This document shows positions 1 to 8,602 of a DNA stretch of 36,126 nucleotides, piece by piece; the first letter of the stretch is position 1, and every line of letters begins with the position of its first letter. The notes under the pieces were generated by a model. That model was not told where the DNA came from, did no database searches, and was given only the letters and a program-made list of their open reading frames with translations. The stretch is from Chrysochromulina parva (lineage: Eukaryota > Haptophyta > Prymnesiales > Chrysochromulinaceae). Where the stretch lies: positions 1-36,126 of the forward strand of contig PJAB01000176.1 of the NCBI GenBank assembly GCA_002887195.1, written 5' to 3'. The position numbers and the translations under genes were made by a program.

Positions 1-1788
1 GGGCTCCCCGGGCTCCGGTGACGCGCCGATGGCCCCTAAGCGCGCGAAGGCTCTGGAGGCGGCCTTGTCAACGGTCGAGGCGGCGGGCACGTCAGTCGAA
101 GTGACTGCGAGCGGCTCGTCGCCCCCTGTACCGGTAGATGAGGACCCTGTACCGGTAGATGAGGACCCTGTACCGGTAGATGAGGACCCTGTACCGGTAG
201 ATGAGGACCCTGTACCGGTAGATGAGGACCCTTTGCATGGAGAGGTGGGAGGCGGCGGCGGAGACGGCAGTTCGCCGTCGTCTGCACCGCTCCCTCCGCC
301 GTCTGCGCCGTCGAAGAACAGCGGAGGGCTGCTGCGTGTGGGCTGCTCGAGCGTGCGTGCCTCCCGGATGGTCACCTTTTCGAACAGGTCGCCCACCATC
401 AGCCCGGTCATCTGTGCAGCGATCGACTCGCGGATCTCATTGGTGGAGCGCCGATCAGCACTCGGCATGCGACGACTCGACGTCGTCGCCAAGTCGGACC
501 GCTCACCACGGCGCTCAGCGCCCTCTCGGGTACTCGGACGCTCACCACGGCGCCCTGGCCCACCCGGTACTGTCTCCGAGTACAGGCTGCTCGTGGCCTC
601 CGGAGCTGTCGTCGGTCGGAGCTTCGGTCCGGCCATCGGGATGGCCATCGGGAGGGCCATCGGGACCGCGCCGGCCGAACCTGGAGCCGCAGTGCCTGGC
701 GCCGAAGAGTCCGTCAGGGGGGCGGGATGGCTCCACCAGCCACCGCGCAACGCGGCGGCCGTCGCCGTGGCCGCGCCGGTGCGATAAAGGTCAGCGCTCG
801 ACACGGCGCCCCGCGAGATGGCGATCTCGTCAAATCTTGCGCCGCCGCCCACGCCGCCCGTGCCGCTCCGACCGGCAGCGTGCGCGCCGCCGCCGCGGTA
901 CAGGTCGAGCGGCCGGTAGTGCGAGTACGCGAGCGAAGGCATGCGTGCGGAAATCTCGGCCCGCCCGAGATCGCGAGGGAGTAGCCGCGGGCTGCGACCG
1001 TTACAGTGCGGTCCCAGCCCAGCCCCCAGTTGCGAGGTGGAATGGCTGGGCGCGAGCTCGGTCGGGGTGCGCCCGAAACCTAACCGTGCGACGCCGCCGC
1101 TCCCACCCGTACTAGGCCGGCTGCTCACGCGCACGAGCGCCGGACGCGAGCCCGAACAATCAATGGCCACGCCGCTGCTGCTGTCGCCGAGGCCGAACCC
1201 GGCACCGCCGCTGCGGCTGGAGCGCAGCTGGTGCACGCCCGCCTGACGCAGCGAGGTGGCCGATAGCGCCGCACTGCTCTTGCGCTCCTCGACGCTCGAA
1301 GCCAGCAGGTCACGGATGGACGGCTGCTCCCACGAGACGAGCTCGGGACCACGATGAGGCTTGGCCACGGGCCCTTTGTGCGGCAAGAACATGGTCGAAA
1401 TCGGCTTCGCGGGCGGTGGCAAGCCGAGCGAATTTTCGAGCGATTTGGGCGGCACGACGAACGCTGCGAGTGCCTTGGGTGCATCCAGCTGCGGAACGGA
1501 TGACTGGTCCGATTCGGCCGGCGGCATCACATGCTTCATCGGTGGAAGGCCTGCGCCAGCGAGCAGCGCGTCGACCCTTTGTTGGAGGGTCGCAGACAGC
1601 GGCGGCATGCTCGCCGAGCGGGAGAGCATGCTGACCGGGCTGAGGCCAGTAGGGATCCCTAGCTTGGCAATGGACTGGACGAAGGTGCGGCTCGATGGGC
1701 CCCGAACCGGCGGCTGACCCCGATGGACGAGTCTTGCCCATACAAAACAAGTCATCAAGTGTAGACAGCGCGCGCCAGAACTCGCCAT
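1..1788 (-). CDS. Low-complexity protein of unknown function, 3' end beyond the left edge
   Basis: Minus-strand frame read as complements of triplets 1-3, 4-6 and so on has no stop from about 1788 to base 1: about 596 codons, far longer than any competing frame here. I recognise no family. The product is rich in Ser, Gly, Ala, Pro and Arg, with ordered-looking stretches such as MPSLAYSHYRPLDLYRGGG and a helical segment with MTGLMVGDLFEKVTIRE. Five copies of the heptapeptide STGTGSS lie near residues 520-555, and the motif RRGER occurs twice, 13 residues apart. The ATG at 1788 is only 30 bp from the divergent SET gene start, so the true start may lie downstream (ATG at 1755 or 1629) or in another exon. 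It is probably a disordered cytoplasmic or nuclear protein; no function is assigned. Confidence 0.6.
   Translation of the reverse strand, partial: MASSGARCLHLMTCFVWARLVHRGQPPVRGPSSRTFVQSIAKLGIPTGLSPVSMLSRSASMPPLSATLQQRVDALLAGAGLPPMKHVMPPAESDQSSVPQLDAPKALAAFVVPPKSLENSLGLPPPAKPISTMFLPHKGPVAKPHRGPELVSWEQPSIRDLLASSVEERKSSAALSATSLRQAGVHQLRSSRSGGAGFGLGDSSSGVAIDCSGSRPALVRVSSRPSTGGSGGVARLGFGRTPTELAPSHSTSQLGAGLGPHCNGRSPRLLPRDLGRAEISARMPSLAYSHYRPLDLYRGGGAHAAGRSGTGGVGGGARFDEIAISRGAVSSADLYRTGAATATAAALRGGWWSHPAPLTDSSAPGTAAPGSAGAVPMALPMAIPMAGPKLRPTTAPEATSSLYSETVPGGPGRRGERPSTREGAERRGERSDLATTSSRRMPSADRRSTNEIRESIAAQMTGLMVGDLFEKVTIREARTLEQPTRSSPPLFFDGADGGGSGADDGELPSPPPPPTSPCKGSSSTGTGSSSTGTGSSSTGTGSSSTGTGSSSTGTGGDEPLAVTSTDVPAASTVDKAASRAFARLGAIGASPEPGEP
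127..231. repeat. 21-bp tandem repeat, five copies
   Basis: Five perfect copies of TGTACCGGTAGATGAGGACCC run head to tail. The unit is seven codons long, so it is translated as a heptapeptide repeat (STGTGSS) in the minus-strand gene that contains it. Copies are identical, which suggests recent expansion. Confidence 0.9.
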
Positions 1789-1818
1789 GGCTTTCAAACA
1801 AAACTTACGAACCTCTGC

Positions 1819-3177
1819 ATGTTCGGGTTCCTCACACTCCTCGTGGCTCTCTCCACTGCCACGTCTACCAATCTCGACGCCCTCTGCAGCTACATCACTG
1901 CCCAGGGCGGTTTACTTGGGTCTGTGACAGTTGCCGCCATTGATGGCCTCCGCGGCCTCTCCACCACACGAGCGGTTCGTGCAGGAGAGGAGCTCTTCGC
2001 GATCCCTGCGCATCTCGCACTCGTAGATATGGATGCGCTGGCCTCAGAAGGCGCCGCGAGCGCGCTGTGCAAGCGCGCGGCCATCGAGCACGAACATGAG
2101 CTGATGGCGGTCGCACTGCTGCACCGGCTTAGATCAGGGACCGTCCCTGCGCTGCTCACTGCCTCGCTCCCCGCGCTCGAGGACTTCGTGCCCGGTCCGA
2201 CGTGGCTGTGGACAGAAGCCGAGCTCGCGGCCTTAGCCTCGCCCCAACTGGCCGGTCTCTCGCGCTGGAGACGCGATGAGTGCGAGAGGCTCCACCGCGA
2301 CATCGAGCCCTTGTGGATTGCGAGCGGCTGTTTCGGCAGCCCGCCGAGCCTTCGCGAGGTCACGTGGGCTGTGGCGATCGCGACTTCGCGCATGCTCAGC
2401 GCCGTCAGCGAGGCGACGGGCGACACGCTGCCAGTGCTGCTGCCGGTGGCGGACCTGATGAACCACGACCCACACGGCAAGGGCGTCCGATTCACACTCG
2501 AGAGTGTGAAGGAGAGTGGCGCAACCTCCGCTGCTATTCAGGGCAACCAGCGGCAATCAACGGCAATCAGTGGCGGACGCTCCGCCGCGGCCAGCGCCAG
2601 CAGATACCAGTACGTGTGCCGTAGCGTCGGCGATCTTCCCGCTGGCGCTCCCGTCACCTTTAGCTACGACACGCGCGCTCCAAATGCGCACTTGCTCCTC
2701 CACTTTGGTTTCATGCTCCCGTCCAACCCGTACGAGATCTTCGAGATCGACATGAAACCACTCTTCGAGCAGTGCCCGAGGGACGCGATCGAGCAATGTG
2801 TGCATGCTGGGCTGCTCGAGGGGCGTGTGGGTGTGGAAGGAGCGACGGGGGGCGTCCAGACTCGAAGGTTGCAGGAGATGAGCCCGCGGCTGCGTGAGGC
2901 GGTCCGGTTGCTCGTGCATGCGGCGGCCGCGCAGGATGAAGACGACTCTGAGACCGACGACGAGAGGCTGCGGATCCGAGCGGACGGGGCGTTGGCGGGG
3001 CTGCTGCAGGAGACCTTGCGGACACTCGAGGAGCACGAGGCTCCTGCCGCCGAGCTGCCCGCAACATCCACGGGCGTCAGCGTGCTTCGGGCACGAGTTG
3101 CGGCCGCCTTTCGCCGCTCGAGGCAGGAGCAGCTCAGAATCGAGCTGGCACAACTCCAGCGCCAGGACTCGGCCTGA
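1819..3177 (+). CDS. SET-domain lysine methyltransferase, RuBisCO-LSMT/SETD3-like
   Basis: 452 aa, ATG at 1819. The N-terminal SET piece is visible as RGLSTTRAVRAGEELFAIP (about residues 45-63). The central catalytic NH motif is in VADLMNHDPHGKG (N215, H216), and the end of the SET core is VTFSYDTRAPNAHLLLHFGF with the conserved Tyr at 283. This order matches the split SET domain of RuBisCO large-subunit and SETD3-type methyltransferases, which methylate lysine or histidine on non-histone proteins using S-adenosylmethionine. The C-terminal part (about 300-452) corresponds to the helical substrate-binding region. The first about 17 residues are hydrophobic and could be a signal peptide or an artefact of start choice. 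An 18-codon in-frame insertion sits at about 2515-2568 between the NH motif and the final Tyr motif. The substrate cannot be read from sequence. Confidence 0.85.
   Translation: MFGFLTLLVALSTATSTNLDALCSYITAQGGLLGSVTVAAIDGLRGLSTTRAVRAGEELFAIPAHLALVDMDALASEGAASALCKRAAIEHEHELMAVALLHRLRSGTVPALLTASLPALEDFVPGPTWLWTEAELAALASPQLAGLSRWRRDECERLHRDIEPLWIASGCFGSPPSLREVTWAVAIATSRMLSAVSEATGDTLPVLLPVADLMNHDPHGKGVRFTLESVKESGATSAAIQGNQRQSTAISGGRSAAASASRYQYVCRSVGDLPAGAPVTFSYDTRAPNAHLLLHFGFMLPSNPYEIFEIDMKPLFEQCPRDAIEQCVHAGLLEGRVGVEGATGGVQTRRLQEMSPRLREAVRLLVHAAAAQDEDDSETDDERLRIRADGALAGLLQETLRTLEEHEAPAAELPATSTGVSVLRARVAAAFRRSRQEQLRIELAQLQRQDSA
2515..2587 (+). repeat. In-frame TGATTGC-type insertion flanked by imperfect direct repeats
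   Basis: AGTGGCGCAACCTCCGCTG (2515) and AGTGGCGGACGCTCCGCCG (2569) are imperfect direct repeats with a 54-bp period. Between them lie tandem CGGCAATCA units, the reverse complement of TGATTGCCG. The period is 18 codons, so the SET reading frame stays open. I found no GT-AG pair that removes it in frame. Confidence 0.6.
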
Positions 3178-3563
3178 ACCCTGATGCTGATCGCGAGATG
3201 CTGATCGGAGCGATCTGGCTGAAACAGTGAACGCGCCCTTCCAGGTTGATCCGTCTTTGCACGACGCCCCGACCGCGCGGCGGTTTTGCGTTTTCTGCTA
3301 GTGCTATGATCGCCGACGAACGAACGAACCTGAGTGTGTCGCGGATAGTCTTAGTCTCTTAGTACTTAGAAGTGTAGAGCCCACCAAGACGCGGCCCGGC
3401 CCTACTAAAAAAACTACAAAGCACTGCCATGAGCACACAAAGCTGAAAGCAAGCGATCTCGTTGAAGTCAAATTATACTTGATCCGAGATCTCATGTTTC
3501 GTGTTCGACGTGACGACGTCGCTCCCGCTTACTTCGCGCGCGATCAAGGACGTGTTTCGTTAA
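3178..3563. other. Intergenic, convergent 3' ends
   Basis: This is the spacer between the SET gene and the minus-strand peptidase gene, which converge here. It begins with degenerate GATGCTGATCG units just after the SET stop. AT content is locally higher around 3350-3500. I see no credible gene. Confidence 0.5.
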
Positions 3564-4397
3564 TCACTGAGGGTCGCTGTTTTCGGAGGCCTCAGGGCAG
3601 AAGAGCGAGCTGCCTCGCTTGCAATTGAGCTCGCCCCAGCTGCAGCTCTTGCAGTGATTGATGCACACGCCCTCGAGCCAAGAGTCAATCGATCGAAACA
3701 GGACCGCGTGACCATGCGCACCGTGCCCGCCGAAGGTGCGCCAACTCTCAAACTCGGCGACGCCGGGCTGCTCAACCCCCTCGCCCTCGTAGCGTGAGCC
3801 GAGCGTGCCCTCGCCGATCGGCCCCGTCCCCGTAAAGATCTCGACGTGTACCAGATCGTGCTTGAGTGCCTTCTTGTTCGAATCGTTGTACGTGCCCGTC
3901 CAAAAGATCAGATCGCCGGGCTTCAGATCGGCAGCGTCCTCGATCGCGGTCGGCAGCGTGTCGAATTGGTAGCTCTGATTCCAGCAGCCTAGCTCGAAGC
4001 CAAGCTCCTCCTTCAGATCGTGCGCGGTTCGCCGTACCAACCCGCAGCAGTCGAGGTACAGTTGAGCGTCCCATTGTACATCGACTTCTGCCTGACCAGT
4101 TTCATCCGAAATTTGCACGTCGACTGCTGCTCGACCCGACTCGATCGCACTGTTGCGCTTCGCGCTGTACGGCGTGCCCACGTACGTGCGAGCCTGCGCG
4201 ACAAAGCGCTCACGCAGGGCCTTTTTGAATGAATCCGAGCGAGGCGCCGACTTCTTTGCCGCCTCCGCCGCCTTGACGCGCTGCGCCGCTGCTACCCGCC
4301 GCTGGCGCATGACCTCGAAGCGCTCCTGCAGCGATTGACCATCGGCATTTGCCGCATCTCCGTCGTCGATCACGAGCGCGACGGGGGCTGGCCGCAT
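3564..4397 (-). CDS. NlpC/P60-like cysteine peptidase family protein
   Basis: 277 aa from the ATG at 4397; an in-frame GTG lies further upstream at 4472. A charged, Ala-rich helical N-terminus (about 1-60) precedes a C40-type fold. It holds the segment RTYVGTPYSAKR, the catalytic-Cys motif LDCCGLVRR (C117 by position after Asp), LKPGDLIFWTG, and the His motif HDLVHVEIF (H184). NlpC/P60 enzymes cleave amide bonds in peptides such as cell-wall stems; eukaryotic members with this DCCGLVR form are mostly uncharacterised. The C-terminus has SIDSWLEGVC followed by a Cys-rich tail with GSSLFCPE, which looks like a conserved feature of this eukaryotic subfamily. No signal peptide is visible. It is divergent from CHMP5 with about 225 bp between starts. 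Class is fairly secure; substrate is unknown. Confidence 0.7.
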   Translation of the reverse strand: MRPAPVALVIDDGDAANADGQSLQERFEVMRQRRVAAAQRVKAAEAAKKSAPRSDSFKKALRERFVAQARTYVGTPYSAKRNSAIESGRAAVDVQISDETGQAEVDVQWDAQLYLDCCGLVRRTAHDLKEELGFELGCWNQSYQFDTLPTAIEDAADLKPGDLIFWTGTYNDSNKKALKHDLVHVEIFTGTGPIGEGTLGSRYEGEGVEQPGVAEFESWRTFGGHGAHGHAVLFRSIDSWLEGVCINHCKSCSWGELNCKRGSSLFCPEASENSDPQ

Positions 4398-4622
4398 TGC
4401 GGCAAGGTCGTTTGAAGAAGGAGCAGTTGGGGAAGCTCGGTTTTGCAGCTCGGTTTTGGGCTCCAGTCTCACAGGAACACAGGAACACGATTACACGATC
4501 GCCGTGCGCCCTCACAGGATCGAGTGTGAGCGCCGTGCCGACAGTTTTTTTTGCGCTCGCAAACTGGGCGAGGTGACCGCGCGATTGCAGAGCAGAAGAG
4601 CAAAGAGAAGCACCCTTCATCG
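4398..4622. promoter_or_regulatory. Bidirectional spacer between peptidase and CHMP5 genes
   Basis: About 225 bp separate the two divergent start codons. It contains a short direct repeat (ACAGGAACAC, GGAACACGATTACACGATCG) near 4470-4500 and a run of T near 4545. No TATA box is evident. A shared promoter is an inference from layout only. Confidence 0.35.
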
Positions 4623-5279
4623 ATGGATCGCCTCTTCGGCAAAGCGAAGGCCGCGGCACCCAAGCCGACGCTTGCGGATGCAACCACTAAGATGGAGGCG
4701 CGGGGCGAAACGCTCGAATCCAAGATTGCAAAGCTCGACAAGGAACTGATGCGATACACGGATCAGATGAAGAAGATGAAGCCTGGGCCGGCGAAGCAGT
4801 CGGTGCAGAAGCGCGCGCTCATGATTCTCAAGCAGAAGAAAATGTACGAGAGCCAAAAGGAGAAAAATATGAATCAGCAGTTCAACATTGAGCAGATCCA
4901 ATTTGCGCAGGAGGGCCTGAAGGACACAGCAGACACGGTGGTCGCGATGAAGATGGCAAACAAGGAGCTGAAAAAGCAGTTCAAGGAGATCAAGATTGAC
5001 CAGATAGAGGACTTGCAGGATGACATGGCGGATCTGCTTGAGCAGGCCGAGGAGGTGCAGTCCGCGATGGGCCGCTCGTATGGCATCGAGGACGTCGATG
5101 AGGCCGATCTCGAGGCGGAACTCGCGGCCATGGAGGAGGACCCCTCGGTGTTCTTCCAGGCGGAGGAGGCGGGCGCCGGCGACGCAGACTACCTGAGCTT
5201 GCCAGCCAGTGGCACATCAGCCGTCGGAGGCGCAACCGAGGAAAAGAAGGACAGCACTGCGCTGCCGGTCGCGAGCTGA
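4623..5279 (+). CDS. VPS60: ESCRT-III subunit CHMP5/VPS60
   Basis: 218 aa, ATG at 4623 chosen because MDRLFGKAKAAAPKP matches the conserved CHMP5/Vps60 N-terminus. The Snf7-type helical core follows: a basic first helical hairpin with KIAKLDKELMRYTDQMKKMK, GPAKQSVQKRALMILKQKKMYE, then IKIDQIEDLQDDMADLLEQA and the SYGIEDVDEADLEAELAAME segment characteristic of this subfamily. CHMP5/VPS60 is a peripheral ESCRT-III protein that binds LIP5/Vta1 and tunes the Vps4 ATPase during multivesicular-body formation at endosomes. Length is close to the family norm (about 220 aa). No intron is visible. Confidence 0.95.
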   Translation: MDRLFGKAKAAAPKPTLADATTKMEARGETLESKIAKLDKELMRYTDQMKKMKPGPAKQSVQKRALMILKQKKMYESQKEKNMNQQFNIEQIQFAQEGLKDTADTVVAMKMANKELKKQFKEIKIDQIEDLQDDMADLLEQAEEVQSAMGRSYGIEDVDEADLEAELAAMEEDPSVFFQAEEAGAGDADYLSLPASGTSAVGGATEEKKDSTALPVAS

Positions 5280-5711
5280 GCGTACGCCAGGGTCGCACTG
5301 CTAGGGGTCTGGCGCTCTCCTCACGTCGCCCGCAGCTCGGCTGTTACGTCCCACCGCTGCCAGCAATGCTTCGTTCGCAAGCTGTCCCATGCTCGTTGTG
5401 CGTCGCCTGGCCGGGGCGCGGCACTGGGCACAGGGTCGGCACCTCCTCCTCCAGCCGAGCCCCCGTACACACTGCGCGCCCGGAGCCTACGTAATGAGAC
5501 AGGTTACCATTCAGGTTTAGCGCGAGCACTTTCGTTGTCATCGAGTTCGTTCTCATGCTCTCAAATGCTATTTCAAACACGGCCGGGCTCGGCGGGGCGG
5601 CGCGAGCGCGCATTATGTATTTGTCGGCTCACACAAACCTAAACTCGCGGCTCGGCTCCGCGTCATGCCACATGCGTGCATGCCCAATGGCTCATGATGC
5701 GTACAATGCCT
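5280..5711. other. Intergenic, convergent 3' ends
   Basis: This spacer separates the CHMP5 stop from the 3' end of the minus-strand lumenal-like protein gene. Short open frames exist on both strands but show no family motif and contradict one another. I see no RNA gene. Confidence 0.45.
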
Positions 5712-6176
5712 TCACTTGCCGTCGCATCGCATGTCCTTGATGCCAAAAGAATTAATGTTCGTGTTGCCCTTGAAGCACGTGGGTGTTGCTTCTGCAGCTT
5801 TACAACCGCCTCCCGGCAAGTTGTTGTACATTCCTTGAGGCCCGCAATATTTCGCGCGGAGGATTTGCTCGATGTCATCGATGTCATCCGCCTCGTACTT
5901 GAAACCAAGCGCGGCTTCCTTTTCTGCGACTGTCTTGGCGAGCACGTCCGCGAGCTTCTGCTCGGCCTCGTTCAACGCAGCACTTGGTGCAGCTGAGCGT
6001 GACGGCTCCTTGACCGAAATACCAGCAGCGTCAAGCAGCTTTGAAGCGGCAGCGTGCGCCGCGGAGGGAGTGTGGACAAACGGGGCCGCTACCACGGCAG
6101 CCGCGACGAAATTGCGGCGTCCACACGGCTGCAAAAAAAGCGCGTAGCTGGAGAGAAGAAGGCCAAGCGGCACCAT
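5712..6176 (-). CDS. Small putative plastid-lumen protein with twin-Arg leader
   Basis: 154 aa if the ATG at 6176 is used. The N-terminus reads as a hydrophobic segment (MVPLGLLLSSYALFLQP) followed by GRRNFVAAAVVAAPFVH and an AHA cleavage-like site near residue 42. That is a twin-arginine plus hydrophobic plus A-x-A pattern of a thylakoid-lumen transfer domain. The mature part has a helix (LNEAEQKLADVLAKTVAEKEAAL), an acidic segment and a Cys-containing C-terminus (YCGPQGMYNNLPGGGCK). I do not recognise the family. Caution: the codons around 6130 form a pyrimidine-rich TTTTTTTGCAG, so this point could be a 3' splice site with the real first exon upstream, which would replace the first 17 residues. 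Confidence 0.55.
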   Translation of the reverse strand: MVPLGLLLSSYALFLQPCGRRNFVAAAVVAAPFVHTPSAAHAAASKLLDAAGISVKEPSRSAAPSAALNEAEQKLADVLAKTVAEKEAALGFKYEADDIDDIEQILRAKYCGPQGMYNNLPGGGCKAAEATPTCFKGNTNINSFGIKDMRCDGK

Positions 6177-6316
6177 CTCGAGGTACGGGTAATTACCTCG
6201 GTCCTAAATTGGTAGATTTCGAGCACACGATGGATGCGCAGCGGACTTAAGGTTTTGTGAACGGGTCGGCGAAATTCCCTTTTTGGTTCACGGTTCTCTC
6301 GAAGAGTGTCGGGGAA

Positions 6317-7219
6317 ATGCGTCGCAGCAGCAGCCGTCTCGTGCAGCAGACCGTTGCGTCGATTTCGCGGCGGCCGCCAACCGTGTACGTAGACCCGAGC
6401 GCCCACGTGCATCCGAGCGCACGCCTCGCTCCAGGTGCGACAGTGCTCGCGCGGGCGTATATTGGGCCACGTTGTGAGCTACGTGCGGGCAGCGTAGTCG
6501 GTGCTGGCGTGCACGTGGGTGAGGGTACGATGATCGGTGTGCATGCTTCCGTTGAGAACTGCCGCCTCGGTGCTGGGTGCGTGGTGCACAGCGGTGTGCG
6601 CATCGGTGCCGATGGATTCGGCTTCTTTGTCGATGCAGAGACCGGCGCCGTGCGCAAGAAGCCCCAATTGCTGCGCGTGCTGATAGGTGACGGCGTCGAG
6701 ATCGGTGCAGGTAGCTGCATCGACCGGGGCAGCTGGCGCGACACGCGACTGGGAGACCACACCAAGGTGGATAACTTGGTGCAGATAGGGCACAATGTGC
6801 ACATCGGCCGCAGCAGCCTGATTTGCGCACACAGCGCCCTTGGCGGTTCGTCTGAGCTCGGCGACTACTGCGTGATGGGCGGGCGCAGCGCCGTGGCTGA
6901 CCACGTGCACGTGTGCTCGCACGTGCGGCTGGCGGCCAAGGCGGGCGTGACGAAGCACATCACAGCCGCCGGCGACTACGCGGGCTTCCCGGCGCAGCCA
7001 GTGAGGCTCTGGCGACGGGAGATGGCTGCGATGCGGGCTGTCGCCCTCGAGCGGCTGGTGCTGCAGCGCGCCAGCCGACGAGCCCGACGTGAGGGCGGTG
7101 GCGGCGGCGGCGGAAGGCATCCGAGGGACGATGATGCGAGCGTCGCGGGCGACCTTAAGGGGGCTTGCAGCGACGAAGAGGCGCTCGCTCGGCATGCCAT
7201 ACACGGCGCCCAAGCATGA
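6317..7219 (+). CDS. LpxD-like UDP-3-O-acylglucosamine N-acyltransferase
   Basis: 300 aa from the ATG at 6317 (an in-frame GTG lies at 6257). Residues from about 20 to 230 form hexapeptide (left-handed beta-helix) repeats. LpxD hallmarks are clear: GVRIGADGFGFFVD, KKPQLLRVLIGDGVEIGAG, CIDRGSWRDTRLGDHTKVDN, and LVQIGHNVHIG with the candidate catalytic His159. LpxD transfers an acyl chain to the 2-amino group of UDP-3-O-acylglucosamine in lipid A synthesis. Nuclear homologues are known in plants and algae, usually organelle-targeted. The N-terminal Arg/Ser-rich stretch could be a targeting peptide. The bacterial N-terminal uridine-binding domain is absent or very short. The C-terminal tail (about 255-300) is low-complexity with a Gly run; an intron or frame change there cannot be excluded. 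Confidence 0.82.
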   Translation: MRRSSSRLVQQTVASISRRPPTVYVDPSAHVHPSARLAPGATVLARAYIGPRCELRAGSVVGAGVHVGEGTMIGVHASVENCRLGAGCVVHSGVRIGADGFGFFVDAETGAVRKKPQLLRVLIGDGVEIGAGSCIDRGSWRDTRLGDHTKVDNLVQIGHNVHIGRSSLICAHSALGGSSELGDYCVMGGRSAVADHVHVCSHVRLAAKAGVTKHITAAGDYAGFPAQPVRLWRREMAAMRAVALERLVLQRASRRARREGGGGGGGRHPRDDDASVAGDLKGACSDEEALARHAIHGAQA

Positions 7220-7614
7220 TGAAGGCCGCGCCGACGCGCCTCTACGACAAGTCCAAGAAGAGGGCTCCCACTGACCGTGGTGGGTGGGGGTTCCGCCGAT
7301 GTCTCGTCTGAGCTCTCAGTCTTAACTGCGATTTACAGCGGTCAGCGCGCACGCCCAACGTCGGTAAAACGTCGGTAAATGGTAAATACTAATAACTAAA
7401 TTCGATCCTGCGTCGTGCGTGCGGGCGACACCGCGTCACCGGCCGCGCGCCGCCCCGGGCGAATGGGATTAAGAATGGGAATCGCTGCGCGGCGGCGGGG
7501 TGCCATGCGGGGTGCTCGAACAAAGTTAAAATCCTGGGACGTTCTCCGAACCACACGCGATGGCGTGTGGGGGTAGCGCAGTCGTGTGGGCACACACCAC
7601 AACCTGTTCAAGCT
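7220..7614. other. Intergenic, convergent 3' ends
   Basis: This is the spacer between the LpxD-like and HEAT-repeat genes. It includes a direct repeat CGTCGGTAAAACGTCGGTAAATGG and a short AT-rich patch near 7380-7400. Overlapping short frames at 7389-7611 have no recognisable content. Confidence 0.45.
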
Positions 7615-8568
7615 TCACCCATTCACCGACGCTCCTGCCTCCTCGCCTCCACGCGCCGATCCGCGATTTCGAATGCGACTCAAGCACTGCTCAGCAGCAC
7701 ACCGGACCTCCGTGCTCTCCGCCTCGTCGAGTGCTATCCTCATGAGGGCGTCTTGGTGCGCGCAGAGGACTGCGCCATCCCAGACCTCGAGAGTCTGAAT
7801 GGCAGCCAGGCGCACCCCCGCAGCGCTGTCGGAGAGGCTGCCCACTATAGCCTGAACGCCGCCGTGAGGCTGCACAGACTCTGGTGTCAGCTTGCCCAGG
7901 GCGCTGCAAGCTGCCGCTCGCGCAGCCCAAAACGGGTCTCGGGTGGCACGGGTGATGGCGCCGGCAAAGTCGGAGAGTACGGTGGCGTCAATTTTGCATA
8001 GGCGCTGCAGGACCATGGCACGAATCTCATCTTTAGCATCGCCGAGACGTGGCATGAAACAGTCTGCAGCTTGCTTGGCAGGTAGTGGTGGTTCGAGCCG
8101 GGCCAGCGCGGAGACGGCGGCCCGCCGGACGAACCATGCTTCATCGTCAAGCAGGCGGGAGAGCACCCTGGCATGCTCGCGAAGTACCTCGGGCGCCTTG
8201 CTCAAAACCTCGATAGAGGCGAGCCGCACCTCGGCTGATTCGTCGTTGAGGCGTAGCGCTGCCATGTGTGCGAGCATGGCCGGGGTTTGCGATAGCAACA
8301 GAGCGGACACGTCTGAACTTGTGGTGGATGGTTCTATGGGTAGCGTGGGCAGCGTGGGCGGGAGCTCAATTTCTGCTGTCGGCACGGGACCTGGTGGTCT
8401 TGTAATCATGTTGATAGCTTGCTCGAACACGTTGATAGCTTGCTTCTTCGACTCGGATGCTCCATCGCGTTGAACGCCCTGACGGATGTTTTCATCCCAA
8501 TCCAAGTCATCGAAGGCTGACGACTCAGCTGTCGAAGGCTGGAGGTTCCCCATACTTGTAGTCCTCAT
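7615..8568 (-). CDS. HEAT-repeat protein
   Basis: 317 aa from the ATG at 8568; the upstream in-frame extension overlaps the preceding gene's end and is not used. A second Met five residues on gives MGNLQPS, so Gly2 acylation is possible if that start is used. About residues 1-75 are polar. The rest is helical repeats of the HEAT/armadillo type, with motifs such as SAEVRLASIEVLSKAPEVL, EAWFVRRAAVSALARLEP, DPFWAARAAACSALGKL, SAAGVRLAAIQTLEV and STEVRCAAEQCLSRI. Such solenoids act as scaffolds; no catalytic residues are expected. The DNA for AINVFEQAINMI is a short tandem duplication (TTGATAGCTTGCT twice near 8410-8445). The gene follows the MFS gene on the same strand with about 80 bp between them. 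Confidence 0.75.
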   Translation of the reverse strand: MRTTSMGNLQPSTAESSAFDDLDWDENIRQGVQRDGASESKKQAINVFEQAINMITRPPGPVPTAEIELPPTLPTLPIEPSTTSSDVSALLLSQTPAMLAHMAALRLNDESAEVRLASIEVLSKAPEVLREHARVLSRLLDDEAWFVRRAAVSALARLEPPLPAKQAADCFMPRLGDAKDEIRAMVLQRLCKIDATVLSDFAGAITRATRDPFWAARAAACSALGKLTPESVQPHGGVQAIVGSLSDSAAGVRLAAIQTLEVWDGAVLCAHQDALMRIALDEAESTEVRCAAEQCLSRIRNRGSARGGEEAGASVNG

Positions 8569-8602
8569 GGAGACATGGACGGAAACGCGTTTTTGTTCAC
8601 AG

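Noticed and set aside
127..231. CRISPR-like array
   Set aside because: The 21-bp units are contiguous with no spacers and are in frame with coding sequence. The same reasoning applies to 15101-15307 and 29974-30135.
29..787. Plus-strand ORF with PVPVDED repeats
   Set aside because: It lies opposite a much longer minus-strand frame that stays open to the window edge. Its sequence after the repeat is Arg/Ser/Pro noise typical of an antisense GC-rich frame.
1310..1801. 163-aa minus ORF starting opposite the SET gene's 5' end
   Set aside because: It overlaps the longer open frame of the left-edge gene and lacks any conserved segment.
7389..7611. Small minus-strand ORFs downstream of LpxD
   Set aside because: Two overlapping frames disagree and neither has a family signature. 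The interval is better read as 3' flanks.
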